Positions 1-7,255 of a DNA stretch of 32,185 bases are shown piece after piece. Source of the stretch: a virus; the IMG/VR virus record IMGVR_UViG_3300036781_000842, positions 1-32,185 of that record; one strand, given 5' to 3'. The stretch's first letter is position 1. Each line of letters starts with the position of its first letter. Below the pieces are notes generated by a model. It was not told where the DNA came from and did not search any database. It saw only the letters and a program-made list of their open reading frames with translations. The position numbers were made by a program, and so were the translations under genes.

Positions 1-495
1 ATGAAACTCGATCGCCAGCTGCAGAGGCGCATTCTCGAAACGCTGCGCGAGGTCTACCCAGGGCTCGACCGTGGCGGGCTGATCAGCGATGCGAAGGAAA
101 GCCCCGAAGAAGACGATCGAATCGTGGCAAATCTCGTTTACCTCGAGGAGCACGGCCTTGTGAGAAGCGGTGTCGCCTTTTCGGTTACCGGCAGCGCGAT
201 TTACAGCGGTGCAGCGATCACTGCCGCTGGTCTGGATTTTCTCGAGGACGACGGCGGCCTCACGGCGATTCTCGGCACGGTGACCGTCAAGCTCCATGCC
301 GACACGATCCGCGACCTGATGCTCACCAAGGTCGAAGCAGCAACAATCGCCCCGGCAGAAAAATCAGCGCTCAGGAGGGCCATCTCGACGCTTTCGACGG
401 AGGCGCTCAAGGAGGCCGCGAAGAAACTCGTTGCGGCAGGCATAGACAACGCACCTGACGCTATTGCGCTTATCCGGGCAGTTCTGGGCGCGTGA
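1..495 (+). CDS. Hypothetical winged-helix-like protein
   Basis: A 164-residue protein. The first ~80 residues look like a winged helix: helices around residues 5-20 and 38-50, then a beta-wing-like stretch (residues 55-75) with the motif ITAAGLDFLEDDGG. The C-terminal half is helical and alanine-rich. Proteins of this build recur in proteobacterial prophages and islands, but no function is known to me. The frame opens at base 1 with ATG, so the true start could lie outside the window, although MKLDRQLQRRILE is a natural N-terminus. The stop overlaps a GTG (GTGA) of the next reading frame, which suggests an operon with the following small genes. Confidence 0.75.
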   Translation: MKLDRQLQRRILETLREVYPGLDRGGLISDAKESPEEDDRIVANLVYLEEHGLVRSGVAFSVTGSAIYSGAAITAAGLDFLEDDGGLTAILGTVTVKLHADTIRDLMLTKVEAATIAPAEKSALRRAISTLSTEALKEAAKKLVAAGIDNAPDAIALIRAVLGA

Positions 496-584
496 GCTCC
501 ACGGTCTCGCCGCTTGCGCGCGGGGGCAAGGCGCACGCTTCCCCAGGCTCGCGCGTTGGAAGGGTAGCGAATGCACAATTCGGC

Positions 585-794
585 ATGACGGAACCCGGCC
601 AACTCTCAGACGAAGAGCTGCTCGATCGAGCCCATCAGCTGCGGCTGCTCGCGCTGCGGGGCCACGTGAACGCCCGCGGCCCTGCGCACGAACACGAGTC
701 CGAGGTGCGCCGACGCTTCGGGCGCCCCACGACGTTGCGCTCGCCGCTCAAAGTCACACGCCCGCAGCGTCGCCCGTTCTGGCGCTTCTGGTGA
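585..794 (+). CDS. Small conserved prophage-type hypothetical protein
   Basis: A 69-residue basic protein. The acidic helix LSDEELLDRAHQLRLLALRG is followed by ARGPAHEHESEVRRRFG and an aromatic end, RRPFWRFW. I recall similar small proteins of unknown role in Burkholderiales prophages; that is from memory and not checked. The frame is open back to a GTG at 492 that overlaps the stop of the previous gene. The segment 492-584 encodes low-complexity sequence, so I chose the internal ATG at 585; the longer form is possible. No clear ribosome binding site precedes 585. The stop TGA overlaps a GTG at 791, so translation may be coupled to the next frame. Confidence 0.55.
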   Translation: MTEPGQLSDEELLDRAHQLRLLALRGHVNARGPAHEHESEVRRRFGRPTTLRSPLKVTRPQRRPFWRFW

Positions 795-1102
795 GCCTGC
801 GCGACGCGACCGCACTCGCCGCGTGCCTGCTGGTGCTGAGCCCCGGAGCGCGTGCCGATTCGGTGCAGACCTGTGGTGAAACGCCAAACCAATCGCGTTC
901 TGTGACTGTGGTGTGCGAAGCGCGAAACGCGGAGCGACAACGGAGGCAGTTCCTTGCCACATCTCGCCGTGGCCGCCAAGGTCTTGGGTGGGCGCTTCGC
1001 CGAAATGGCGTTGCTGGCCGGCATGGTGTCGGCGGGAAACTGGATGGCAAAACCCTAGCGGGGGTCGCCGCGTATAGGATGGCAGTCTACTTGCCGAGAT
1101 GA
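791..1102 (+). CDS. Possible small exported protein
   Basis: This 103-codon frame starts at a GTG overlapping the previous stop (GTGA) and ends in a TGA overlapping the next start (ATGA at 1099-1102). That double coupling is the main reason to list it. The N-terminus resembles a weak signal peptide (ALAACLLVLSPGARA, then D-S-V-Q-T-C), followed by a short segment with two cysteines. From about residue 55 the sequence turns arginine- and glycine-rich, and another frame (954-1058) looks better coded. The real protein may therefore be shorter or the site may carry a frameshift. Function unknown. Confidence 0.35.
   Translation: MSLRDATALAACLLVLSPGARADSVQTCGETPNQSRSVTVVCEARNAERQRRQFLATSRRGRQGLGWALRRNGVAGRHGVGGKLDGKTLAGVAAYRMAVYLPR
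954..1058 (+). CDS. Possible 34-aa hydrophobic peptide in an alternative frame
   Basis: A short frame starts at TTG 954, nine bases after a strong GGAGG (942-946), and ends at TAG 1058. The peptide reads roughly MPHLAVAAKVLGG then RFAEMALLAGMVSAGNWMAKP. Its codons (GCC, GTG, AAG, GTC, CTG, GGC) fit GC-rich coding better than the overlapping 791-1102 frame does. It could be a real small peptide or the displaced end of the upstream gene after a frameshift. Function unknown. Confidence 0.3.
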   Translation: MPHLAVAAKVLGGRFAEMALLAGMVSAGNWMAKP

Positions 1103-1662
1103 CTATGGACCTGACCCCTGCCCTCATCGCTGCCACTGCCTCGCTGATTGCGGCAGGTATTGCCGCGACCGCTTCGCTGCTGGTTTCCGTGCTGGCCAAG
1201 GAGCAGAAGACCTCAGAGATGCGACAGCAATGGATCGACTCGTTGCGTAACGACATTTCAGAGCTCGTTGCCGACATGCAGGTGCTCGTGGTCGCGTATG
1301 AGCGCCTGCCGACCCTCGGGTTGACTGCGGCCGAGAAGCAGAAATTCGACGAGGATCGCTATGCATCCATGCTCAACGTAAATACCTTGATGGCGCGCAT
1401 CAAGCTGCGCCTCAATCCGAAGGAACACGGAGACCTACTCATGCATGTTGAAGCGATGAAGCTGACGCTCAAAGAGCCCAACAGCGATGCGTTCGTCCTT
1501 GAACGGGACAAGCTCTTCGCGGCTGTGGCAGATGTGCTCAAGGCCGAATGGAAGCGAGTGAAAAAGGGCGAGCCGGCCTTTTACTGGGCCAAGCGCGCGG
1601 CTCTTGCGGTCGTGATCGCTGCTCTTGCACTCATTGCTGTGCTCGTCTATCGAGCTGCCTGA
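1099..1662 (+). CDS. Membrane protein with TM segments at both ends
   Basis: A 187-residue protein. A hydrophobic N-terminal segment (residues ~5-33, LIAATASLIAAGIAATASLL) and a C-terminal one (~165-185, AALAVVIAALALIAVLVY) flank a charged helical middle (~34-160). The middle contains QWIDSLRNDISELVADMQ, which resembles the soluble part of small membrane sensors or effectors seen in islands. No family recognised. The start overlaps the stop of the preceding frame (ATGA). Its 3' end overlaps the start region of the next gene, consistent with one transcript. Confidence 0.7.
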   Translation: MTMDLTPALIAATASLIAAGIAATASLLVSVLAKEQKTSEMRQQWIDSLRNDISELVADMQVLVVAYERLPTLGLTAAEKQKFDEDRYASMLNVNTLMARIKLRLNPKEHGDLLMHVEAMKLTLKEPNSDAFVLERDKLFAAVADVLKAEWKRVKKGEPAFYWAKRAALAVVIAALALIAVLVYRAA

Positions 1663-1897
1663 AGGCCTCTACTCTGGCAAATCGTCGGTCGTGCCCTGCG
1701 TCTCGATGCCGTGCATGGGCGACGGCGGCGCCTGCGGTACCGGCGGCAGCGCAGGGCTCGTGTTCTCGCGGACGCCGGGCGACTACAAGGTGACGCCCGG
1801 CGAGCGTTGGACGGTGACTTCGCGCAAGGACGGGAAGACCGTCTACAGCGGCATCGGGCCGGTCGAGGTCGTCAGGTCGTCGAACGTGCCGTTCTGA
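1625..1897 (+). CDS. Hypothetical protein with Cys/Gly-rich segment
   Basis: A protein of up to 90 residues. A cysteine- and glycine-rich stretch (residues ~24-45: PCVSMPCMGDGGACGTGG) is followed by a short beta-rich domain ending GKTVYSGIGPVEVV. The start is uncertain: TTG at 1625 or 1634 are the only nearby options, and both lie inside the upstream gene, implying coupling. Function is unrecognised. The beta-rich end with conserved-looking turns makes it more likely real than a shadow frame. Confidence 0.5.
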   Translation: MHSLLCSSIELPEGLYSGKSSVVPCVSMPCMGDGGACGTGGSAGLVFSRTPGDYKVTPGERWTVTSRKDGKTVYSGIGPVEVVRSSNVPF

Positions 1898-1979
1898 GCC
1901 CGGGACACGGCAGTCGCGCATCGGGCCATTTTGCATTCAGCCGTGATTTCCGCCTGCGCCGGCCCGACAATTCCCCGCC

Positions 1980-2489
1980 ATGGTTGTCCTGCCCCCGAGC
2001 TGCCCCGTGGACTTCGCCGAGTTGCTGCTCGACCTGCAGCGCGCCGGCATGAGCACCCGCGACATTATCGCGGCCACCGGGATCACCCGTGGTTCGATCA
2101 CCGAGTACCGGACGCGCCGCTGCACGATGCCCTCTCACAGGACGGGAGAGGTCCTGCTCGCTGCCTGGTGCGCACGCACGGGGCGCCGGCGCGACGATGC
2201 GCCGCGCAGGACGGACATCACACTCTCGTCCTCCAAGGTCTGCCGCAGCGAGCGAGGTCCCCGAGATAGCTTTGGCACCGGTGATGTCGCGCCTGCCGCC
2301 GTCGCGCTGTTCGAAGTCACATCCGGGTGGGGTCGATCACAGCCTATAAAGTCACTATCGCTCAGGGCCACCGCACCTCAACAATCCGTTCTCGCAGGGC
2401 TGGGAACTCGGCCTCGATTTTGGTCCGGTACGCCGGAGCAGCGTGCAGGTGCTGGATGTCTTCAACCTCGAAAGGCCATTGCCCGATGA
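1980..2489 (+). CDS. HTH protein with doubtful C-terminus
   Basis: The first ~75 residues look like a small helix-turn-helix protein: VDFAELLLDLQRAGMSTRD, then IIAATGITRGSITEYRTRRC as the recognition helix pair, then a helix LLAAWCARTGRR. This layout matches short Cro/C1-type HTH proteins of prophages. After about residue 80 the sequence loses protein-like character and runs over the 3' end of the opposite gene for 128 bases. The natural protein may end near 2240, with an indel having opened the frame. No good ribosome binding site is visible before the ATG. Confidence 0.45.
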   Translation: MVVLPPSCPVDFAELLLDLQRAGMSTRDIIAATGITRGSITEYRTRRCTMPSHRTGEVLLAAWCARTGRRRDDAPRRTDITLSSSKVCRSERGPRDSFGTGDVAPAAVALFEVTSGWGRSQPIKSLSLRATAPQQSVLAGLGTRPRFWSGTPEQRAGAGCLQPRKAIAR

Positions 2490-3099
2490 GCCGCCATTCG
2501 CGCTCCATGTAGAAGTTGTCGCGATGGTCATCCGGAAGATCCGCATTGAAGGGTTTGAGATAGGCAAGTAGGTCCATGGTGAGGGCGCTGCTCAAAGCCA
2601 CGAGTAGCTCCCGTTCATCCTTTGGAACCTTCCCCATTCTTCGCATCCGCGCATCCTTGTCGACACGCGCATCGAAGTGTGCCCTGAAGCCTGCGTAGGT
2701 GGCGTCCAAGTTGCGCAGCATGGTCTTGCCGAAGATACCGTCCCAATCCTCTTTGAAGGTAGGCACGTAGGCGACCGGACGCGCACCCCACTTCATCAGC
2801 TCGGAACGAGCGAAGCTAAGTCCGAATCGGCCATAGCGCGACACGTGAGGCCCCAGCGAACCGGCGGGGATGTCTGCGAAGCAAGTGATGTCCGGCGCGA
2901 TCAGTTGCTCATCAAGCAGCGACGCGCCTGGGCGAAACGTGACCCTGCGCGGGCCGCGCCCAGCTATGTCGTGAGGAGGGAAAGAGATGCAGCGCGAGCG
3001 GAGGACCTTGAGCAGCGTCTCGCAATTGCGTTCATCGTCTTCCGGCGCCGCCCGGCCAACGAAGTGAAAGAGTTCGCGCGAGGTGTACGGCTGCTTCAT
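2362..3099 (-). CDS. AbiGi-like abortive-infection family protein
   Basis: A 245-residue protein resembling, from memory, the family described as 'putative abortive phage resistance protein AbiGi, antitoxin'. Signs: an N-terminal ELFHFVGR (residues ~9-16), a central ITCFADIPAGSLGPHVSRYG (~72-91) followed by FGLSFARSELMKWGARPVAYVP, and a late EREWRLIG typical of this class. It is the last gene of a minus-strand run. The stop of the 94-aa membrane protein upstream lies 28 bases away. The AbiGii partner is not recognisable nearby, so either the family label or the partner is unusual here. Function in phage exclusion is inference. Confidence 0.5.
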   Translation of the reverse strand: MKQPYTSRELFHFVGRAAPEDDERNCETLLKVLRSRCISFPPHDIAGRGPRRVTFRPGASLLDEQLIAPDITCFADIPAGSLGPHVSRYGRFGLSFARSELMKWGARPVAYVPTFKEDWDGIFGKTMLRNLDATYAGFRAHFDARVDKDARMRRMGKVPKDERELLVALSSALTMDLLAYLKPFNADLPDDHRDNFYMEREWRLIGQWPFEVEDIQHLHAAPAYRTKIEAEFPALRERIVEVRWP

Positions 3100-3127
3100 C
3101 GACTCGGTACCACTGTTGGGGCGGGCA

Positions 3128-3412
3128 TCATCTCAAGCGCCTCGCAGCCGCCAGCAACACCACCGCGCCAACGACATCGACTGCCATCCAGGCCTCGCGC
3201 GGCAGGCGAAACTTGATCAGCGGATTGAGCACGATGGCCAGGACCGCGAGGGTCGCGGTGAGCATCTTCTGGCCCTTCCCCGCCGCGGCGACTGCGGCCC
3301 ACACCAGCACAACCGTCGCGATGCTACGGACGATCATGTAGCCCGAGTAGGGCAGCGGCGCAAGCGCCACCAGCAGAAGGATGGCCGCGAAGATCGGAGC
3401 GGGATACGGCAT
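3128..3412 (-). CDS. Small membrane protein (DUF6804-like)
   Basis: A 94-residue protein with three to four hydrophobic segments (MPYPAPIFAAILLLVALAPL; IATVVLVWAAVAAA; LTATLAVLAIVLNPL; VVGAVVLLAAA). The motif AIVLNPLIKFRLPREAW is typical of small bacterial membrane proteins of the DUF6804 type. The start is the ATG after the 17-base gap from the previous gene, and no strong ribosome binding site is seen. It lies between another small membrane gene and the AbiGi-like gene on one strand, so all three are probably co-transcribed. Confidence 0.65.
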   Translation of the reverse strand: MPYPAPIFAAILLLVALAPLPYSGYMIVRSIATVVLVWAAVAAAGKGQKMLTATLAVLAIVLNPLIKFRLPREAWMAVDVVGAVVLLAAARRLR

Positions 3413-3428
3413 CGTGAGGGGCGCCGGC

Positions 3429-3734
3429 TCAGCGGGCCGCGGCGCGCTTGACCGACGACATGACGCCGCCGAGCAGCGCGGGCACCATGAACAGCAGTCC
3501 GGGCAGCGCGAACGCCAGCGCGGCGAGCCAGTGCCAGCCGAGCACGTCACGCGCGCCGAAGAACGCGCCGATCGTCAGCGGCAAGCTGAACCGAAAGCCG
3601 AGCGCGAGGAGCACTGCGCCGGTGGCCCACCACATGCCGAGTGCGTCCTCGATCCCGATGAAACCGATGCCCGCCTGTGCGAGCCCGAAGAACATGAACA
3701 GGAGCATTGCTCCGATCGACATCACCGCACCCAT
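3429..3734 (-). CDS. Small three-TM membrane protein
   Basis: A 101-residue protein with three hydrophobic segments: residues ~3-27, ~33-60 and ~65-90. It ends in a basic tail, SVKRAAAR. The start at 3734 is supported by AGGAG seven bases upstream. It heads a minus-strand run of three genes (this, the 94-aa membrane protein, the AbiGi-like protein). No family recognised. It could be an ordinary inner-membrane protein or the membrane component of the putative exclusion operon. Confidence 0.65.
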   Translation of the reverse strand: MGAVMSIGAMLLFMFFGLAQAGIGFIGIEDALGMWWATGAVLLALGFRFSLPLTIGAFFGARDVLGWHWLAALAFALPGLLFMVPALLGGVMSSVKRAAAR

Positions 3735-3902
3735 GGCCGTCTCCTCGTTGTTGGAGGTGCAGTCTTACAGCTCGCGGCGACTGGGTCTTGCGTCGAAGAG
3801 AAATCTTGCGCGCGGTTCGTTGAATAGTGCTCGCGCTGAGCGCCTGGCTCGGCGTCTGCGCGCGCGTCGGCAGATTGGCTGCGGGGGTCTCGTGGGGCGC
3901 AA

Positions 3903-4787
3903 CTACGCGTTTGCGTCGAGGCCGTACCACATCTCGGTGTCGATTAGTTCCTGGTGACTTTCCAGGTGCTGCAGTCGCGGCAACCAGGGTTCGATCTTCG
4001 CTCGCAGCGAGAAGCGCATGGCGTCGTCGAGAACGGGCATGGTGCGCAGGATCTCTGTGAACCTTGATGCATGCGTCCCTGCTGGCCACGTCCAAGGCTC
4101 TCGAACGCGGTCACGATTGAAGTCGTCAGCTGCAGTAGCGCCTGCCCTCAGATCTTGATAGCGCATTGCGTCTTCAGGAGAGTGCGGCGCCGAGAGTGCC
4201 ATTGCCTTGGCGTTCTTCGTCGTCTGAACCTCAAGGAGCGCCTCGCGCACCGCTTTGACCAGCGGCGCGGCGGCAACGTGAAGCGCAATGCGCGCCCAAG
4301 GCTGGAGGATTTCACGAATCTTTCCCGGATCTACGCTGAGACTCCGCAGATTTGACTTCACCGCCTCCGCTCGCAGATTGCTCTGACGGACGCCAGGGGC
4401 ACTTCCCCAACGTCCCGCGCTACTCGAAAGCTCAATGATCGATTGGCTCGTAATCACAGCAAGCTGACGAAGATTTTGGAGGGTTGCGTCCGCCTCGGTC
4501 AGAACCTCCTTCAATTCGCGAGTCTTGGCTTCGAGACCGAATCCCTTCAGCACCTCGAAGCGATCGATAGAAGCCGCGAGCAAGAGCAGCAATCCCGCAA
4601 TCAGGCAAGTCACTGTCATCACCTGGTTCGCTTCCAATGCCGCATGGCAACCGAGGGCCAGATTGAACAGTCCGGCAAGCAGCAGGGCAACATTCACGAG
4701 GAGAACACAGGCTTTCCTCCCCGCCTTCGTCCACTCGAAACGCAGCAGCGAAGAACCCAAATTCTGGCGCGCGCCTTGGCTTTTCAT
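3903..4787 (-). CDS. Two-TM protein with cytoplasmic helical domain
   Basis: A 294-residue protein. Two hydrophobic helices lie at residues ~26-48 and ~56-75, followed by a coiled-coil-like stretch (~83-115, ELKEVLTEADATLQNLRQLA) and a soluble C-terminal domain with FTEILRTMPVLDDAMRFSLRAK. I chose the ATG at 4787 because GGAGGTGG ends five bases before it; the ATG seven codons upstream has none. No family recognised. The layout (TM pair plus helical soluble part) is seen in several membrane-anchored accessory proteins. A 168-base gap separates it from the next minus-strand operon. Confidence 0.65.
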   Translation of the reverse strand: MKSQGARQNLGSSLLRFEWTKAGRKACVLLVNVALLLAGLFNLALGCHAALEANQVMTVTCLIAGLLLLLAASIDRFEVLKGFGLEAKTRELKEVLTEADATLQNLRQLAVITSQSIIELSSSAGRWGSAPGVRQSNLRAEAVKSNLRSLSVDPGKIREILQPWARIALHVAAAPLVKAVREALLEVQTTKNAKAMALSAPHSPEDAMRYQDLRAGATAADDFNRDRVREPWTWPAGTHASRFTEILRTMPVLDDAMRFSLRAKIEPWLPRLQHLESHQELIDTEMWYGLDANA

Positions 4788-4854
4788 GTCCACCTCCATC
4801 CGAGGCACGGAGCATAGCCGAGGCGCACGAGGAGCCCCGGGCGCTACCCACTGG

Positions 4855-5094
4855 TCAGCGAACGCTGCAACTTCTGGCCTGCTGCAGGCCTTCGATCACC
4901 GCCTCGAGCCGCTTCTCGTCGAACTGCAAACCGCGGCCGCTCGACTTCCATTGCCCGCTGCCCTGTTCGATAAACCACACGCGGATGTAGACCACCTCGT
5001 GGCCCCGGTACTGATCGCGCGTCACGCGGATCTCGGCATCCCGACGATCGACGAGGCCCGAACATGTGAAAGCGCGCCCGCGCGCGCGACCCAT
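4855..5094 (-). CDS. Transcriptional coactivator p15/PC4-like protein
   Basis: A 79-residue protein. Residues ~20-72 fit the PC4/p15 fold, a small single-strand nucleic-acid binding domain: beta strands EIRVTRDQYRG, VVYIRVWFIEQGSGQW, the basic turn KSSGRGLQF, and a terminal helix KRLEAVIEGLQQA. The N-terminal ~18 residues are basic and unlike the family, so the true start may be internal. It starts 14 bases after the preceding gene's stop, so it is likely the third gene of the HipA-like operon. A second PC4-like coding remnant lies at 6962-7156, on the other side of that pair. Confidence 0.55.
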   Translation of the reverse strand: MGRARGRAFTCSGLVDRRDAEIRVTRDQYRGHEVVYIRVWFIEQGSGQWKSSGRGLQFDEKRLEAVIEGLQQARSCSVR

Positions 5095-5107
5095 TGTCCG
5101 CGAGAGA

Positions 5108-5974
5108 CTACGCGCGTTGCGACGCCACAGAGGCTAGGTATGCCGAAGCATCGTTGGCGCTCATGAAGCGATGCGCGACTACGTGGCGCTCTTTTGCCTC
5201 GTGAGCTACGAACTCCCACGACTCATTCAACGCGTCACGCTGTCGGCTCGTATAGGTGTCGCCTGGATCACGATAGCCCACGATGATCTCGGTCCGACGC
5301 GCAACAAAAGGCTTCTCCCGTACGAGGACTTCGAGGTCGAAAAGTTTCAGCTTCAAAGCTCTCACGTCGGCTGCGATAGCCCGCCCGGGTCGAAGAACGC
5401 CGAACTGCGCGGCGTAGTCGCCAAAGAGAAACCCCAGCCTGGCCTTCTTTCGGTGCGTCAAGGCCACAGGCACATTGAACGAGCGAGATAGCGATTCCTG
5501 CTGCGTCGTCAGCACCAGCCCACTTTGAACCTTCTCTGCCCACTCCTCGAAGGCTTTACGCGCTTCGGCGTCGGGCGACTCCGTGCTCGGAATGCCGAAG
5601 TTCGACGCAGAGAACGCACTCGACAGACGCATGGCAATGTCGTAAACCTCGTGGAGGTCTCTGGCGACGCAATCGCGCATTCCTCCAACATGAAGCCCGC
5701 CATATGGCAAAACTATTTTCTCCACAGACACAGCTTGATCGAGCTGCAGCCGAACGCTCAGGACCGTTTTTCCCACGATCAGCACCATCCCCTTGCCGGC
5801 CGCACCAAACATGCTGCCCAAGGTCGCCGGCGGGATGACCTGCCGCACCGATGACTGGCCTCGCGCCGCCCGTGCAACGATAGCAACGGTCAGCGCCTCA
5901 CCCGAGCCTGGCACGGTCTCGAGCATGATCGGCCACCATTGAGCTTCAAACAGCGGAAGTTCCGTTGGAGTCAT
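5108..5974 (-). CDS. Partner protein of the HipA-like gene (unknown function)
   Basis: A 288-residue soluble protein that starts inside the 3' end of the HipA-like gene (29-base overlap), so the two are surely one transcript. The N-terminal part (FEAQWWPIMLETVPGSGEAL) has a GE-containing opening reminiscent of DUF3037-type proteins, which I recall next to HipA-like kinases; that assignment is tentative. The middle is helical (YDIAMRLSSAF) and the last ~100 residues are rich in charged residues. No catalytic motif seen. The gene is followed 14 bases later by the PC4-like gene. Confidence 0.6.
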   Translation of the reverse strand: MTPTELPLFEAQWWPIMLETVPGSGEALTVAIVARAARGQSSVRQVIPPATLGSMFGAAGKGMVLIVGKTVLSVRLQLDQAVSVEKIVLPYGGLHVGGMRDCVARDLHEVYDIAMRLSSAFSASNFGIPSTESPDAEARKAFEEWAEKVQSGLVLTTQQESLSRSFNVPVALTHRKKARLGFLFGDYAAQFGVLRPGRAIAADVRALKLKLFDLEVLVREKPFVARRTEIIVGYRDPGDTYTSRQRDALNESWEFVAHEAKERHVVAHRFMSANDASAYLASVASQRA

Positions 5975-6788
5975 TGGTTTTCGGTGTTATGTCGGCATCT
6001 TGAAGATGCGCCTGCTCTGGCAAGACGCGACGACTTAAAAGATAGTCGAGGTGTTCCATCCTGGTGTTGAGGAACTGCATCACCTCTCGGTATATCTGGG
6101 GACCTTCTTGCAGCTTTCCGAGTTCGGGCGGCATGCGTCCAGAACCCAGTCCGAAGATGGTGCCCGCGCACTTGCGAAAACGTTCCAGGAGCGTGACCCG
6201 TTCAGAGATCCCGCGGCCCTCCATGAGGCGCATCGCAAGCCAATTTGTCACAGCGCCGTCTGGGGCGAGGCCACCCTCAAGGGCTCCTTCGTGGTCTACA
6301 AACCAAACGGCGCCTTCGGGTTCGAACAGCACGTCTCCGGGACCGCGAACTGAGTTTGCAATGAGCTCATCGAACACGGCAGATCGCTCTGCGAGCTTGG
6401 CGCGTTCAAGCGTCTCGAACATGTGGTCGAGATCGTTGATCGGGTAGGCCAAACTGCGCGGGCCGACTTGCTCACAGCCGAAGGCCAGGTGCGACGACCC
6501 GCGAGGTCCCCCGACCAAGTGGGGCGCGACGCTCACCAAAAAAGAGCGCGGACAGGGAAGGCCCATGAACGCACCAAGCTGCGACGAAATCAGCTCAGCG
6601 ACAATACGCCGCGTCGTCAGCCGGGGCTTCACGTACAGCATCAGGCCGCCGCCTCCGCTGTACGCTGGGCAGAGCCAGACTTCATTCCGCGAGCCGCTCA
6701 GGCGCACGCCCGGCGAATGCACAGACGCAGTCAAGACTTCCGGGAAACCGGAGTTCGACAGCGCGATGACATTCGAGACGGGTGGCAT
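5946..6788 (-). CDS. HipA-like kinase homologue with degenerate catalytic loop
   Basis: A 280-residue protein matching the HipA-like kinase fold (HipA_2 type). Visible parts are the ATP-lysine motif LMLYVK (K54), a conserved glutamate helix VAELISSQLGAFMGLPCP (E65), AFGCEQV (~102-108), the catalytic loop FDELIANSVRGPGDVLF (139-155), and the metal motif VWFVDHEGAL (D165). Active relatives read N-x-D-R-x-x-G-N-x-L in the loop. Here the aspartate is Val147 (GTT) and the later asparagine is Asp152 (GAC), each one base from the canonical codon. The protein is therefore predicted to be a pseudokinase or altered enzyme. The start is the first plausible ATG, without a clear ribosome binding site; the frame is open further upstream. 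Confidence 0.6.
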   Translation of the reverse strand: MPPVSNVIALSNSGFPEVLTASVHSPGVRLSGSRNEVWLCPAYSGGGGLMLYVKPRLTTRRIVAELISSQLGAFMGLPCPRSFLVSVAPHLVGGPRGSSHLAFGCEQVGPRSLAYPINDLDHMFETLERAKLAERSAVFDELIANSVRGPGDVLFEPEGAVWFVDHEGALEGGLAPDGAVTNWLAMRLMEGRGISERVTLLERFRKCAGTIFGLGSGRMPPELGKLQEGPQIYREVMQFLNTRMEHLDYLLSRRVLPEQAHLQDADITPKTNDSNGTSAV

Positions 6789-6961
6789 TTTGGAGGCGGC
6801 AACCCGGGCACCGAGCTTGTCGCCCCTCCATTTTGCACGTTCGGCGCGGGCAGTTCGGCGCGCCTTCGAGACGCCGGTCCTACAGCGACGGAGCCGCGGG
6901 TGGCGTGCGCGCGCGGTAGCGTCGCTAAGGCTGAAGGTAAGGCAAGGACCGGCGTTCCGGA
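6789..6961. other. Spacer between PC4-like remnant and HipA-like gene
   Basis: This 173-base stretch has no convincing coding sequence. The minus-strand frame of the HipA-like gene stays open through it but encodes arginine-rich sequence without family resemblance. A promoter for the minus-strand gene set could lie here; I could not identify one with confidence. Confidence 0.4.
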
Positions 6962-7156
6962 TCAAAAGGGTTCCTCCAGGTGTTGCTTCGCCGAGATCAG
7001 CGCGTCGACCAGCGCGTCCAGCTTTCCGGCTTCCACGCCCACCCCCTTTCGGCTCGGCCCCCAGTCGCCGCCGGCCTTGGGGATGTACCAGAGCCGCACG
7101 TCGATCGTGCGCACGCCTCGCCACTCGTTGACCGTGCCCCCGTTTTGCCCAGGCTG
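6962..7156 (-). pseudogene. 5'-truncated PC4/p15-like coding remnant
   Basis: The frame encodes a near-complete PC4/p15 domain: VNEWRGVRTIDVRLWYIPKA, then GGDWGPSRKGVGVE, then helix KLDALVDALISAKQHLEEPF and TGA. It opens directly after an in-frame TGA at 7157-7159 and has no ATG. The only candidate start is a GTG inside the first beta strand (the V of RGVRT), and no ribosome binding site is visible. The N-terminal part usual for this family is absent in every frame, because sequence typical of tRNA-downstream DNA begins there. I therefore read it as a gene cut at its 5' end. It may still be translated from the GTG. Confidence 0.55.
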
Positions 7157-7187
7157 TCAAAGGACAACGCTGGACAACATAGGCAAC

Positions 7188-7224
7188 AAAAAAGCCCTGG
7201 AGCGTTGATTCTCAAGGGCTTTTT
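7188..7224 (-). terminator. Rho-independent terminator downstream of tRNA-Ser remnant
   Basis: A 10-bp perfect stem, AAAAAGCCCT / AGGGCTTTTT (7189-7198 with 7215-7224), encloses a 16-base loop. Read on the minus strand it ends in a T-run, and the A-run on the other arm lets it act in both directions. It sits about 30 bases past the CCA end of the tRNA-Ser remnant, the usual place for a tRNA terminator, which suggests this flank is the original chromosomal sequence downstream of the tRNA. Confidence 0.8.
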
Positions 7225-7255
7225 GGTCATCAGCGGCCATCGTAGGCCGCACTTC

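Noticed and set aside
6789-7160. N-terminal extension of the HipA-like protein
   Set aside because: The frame is open, but the sequence is arginine-rich and overlaps the well-coded PC4-like remnant in another frame.
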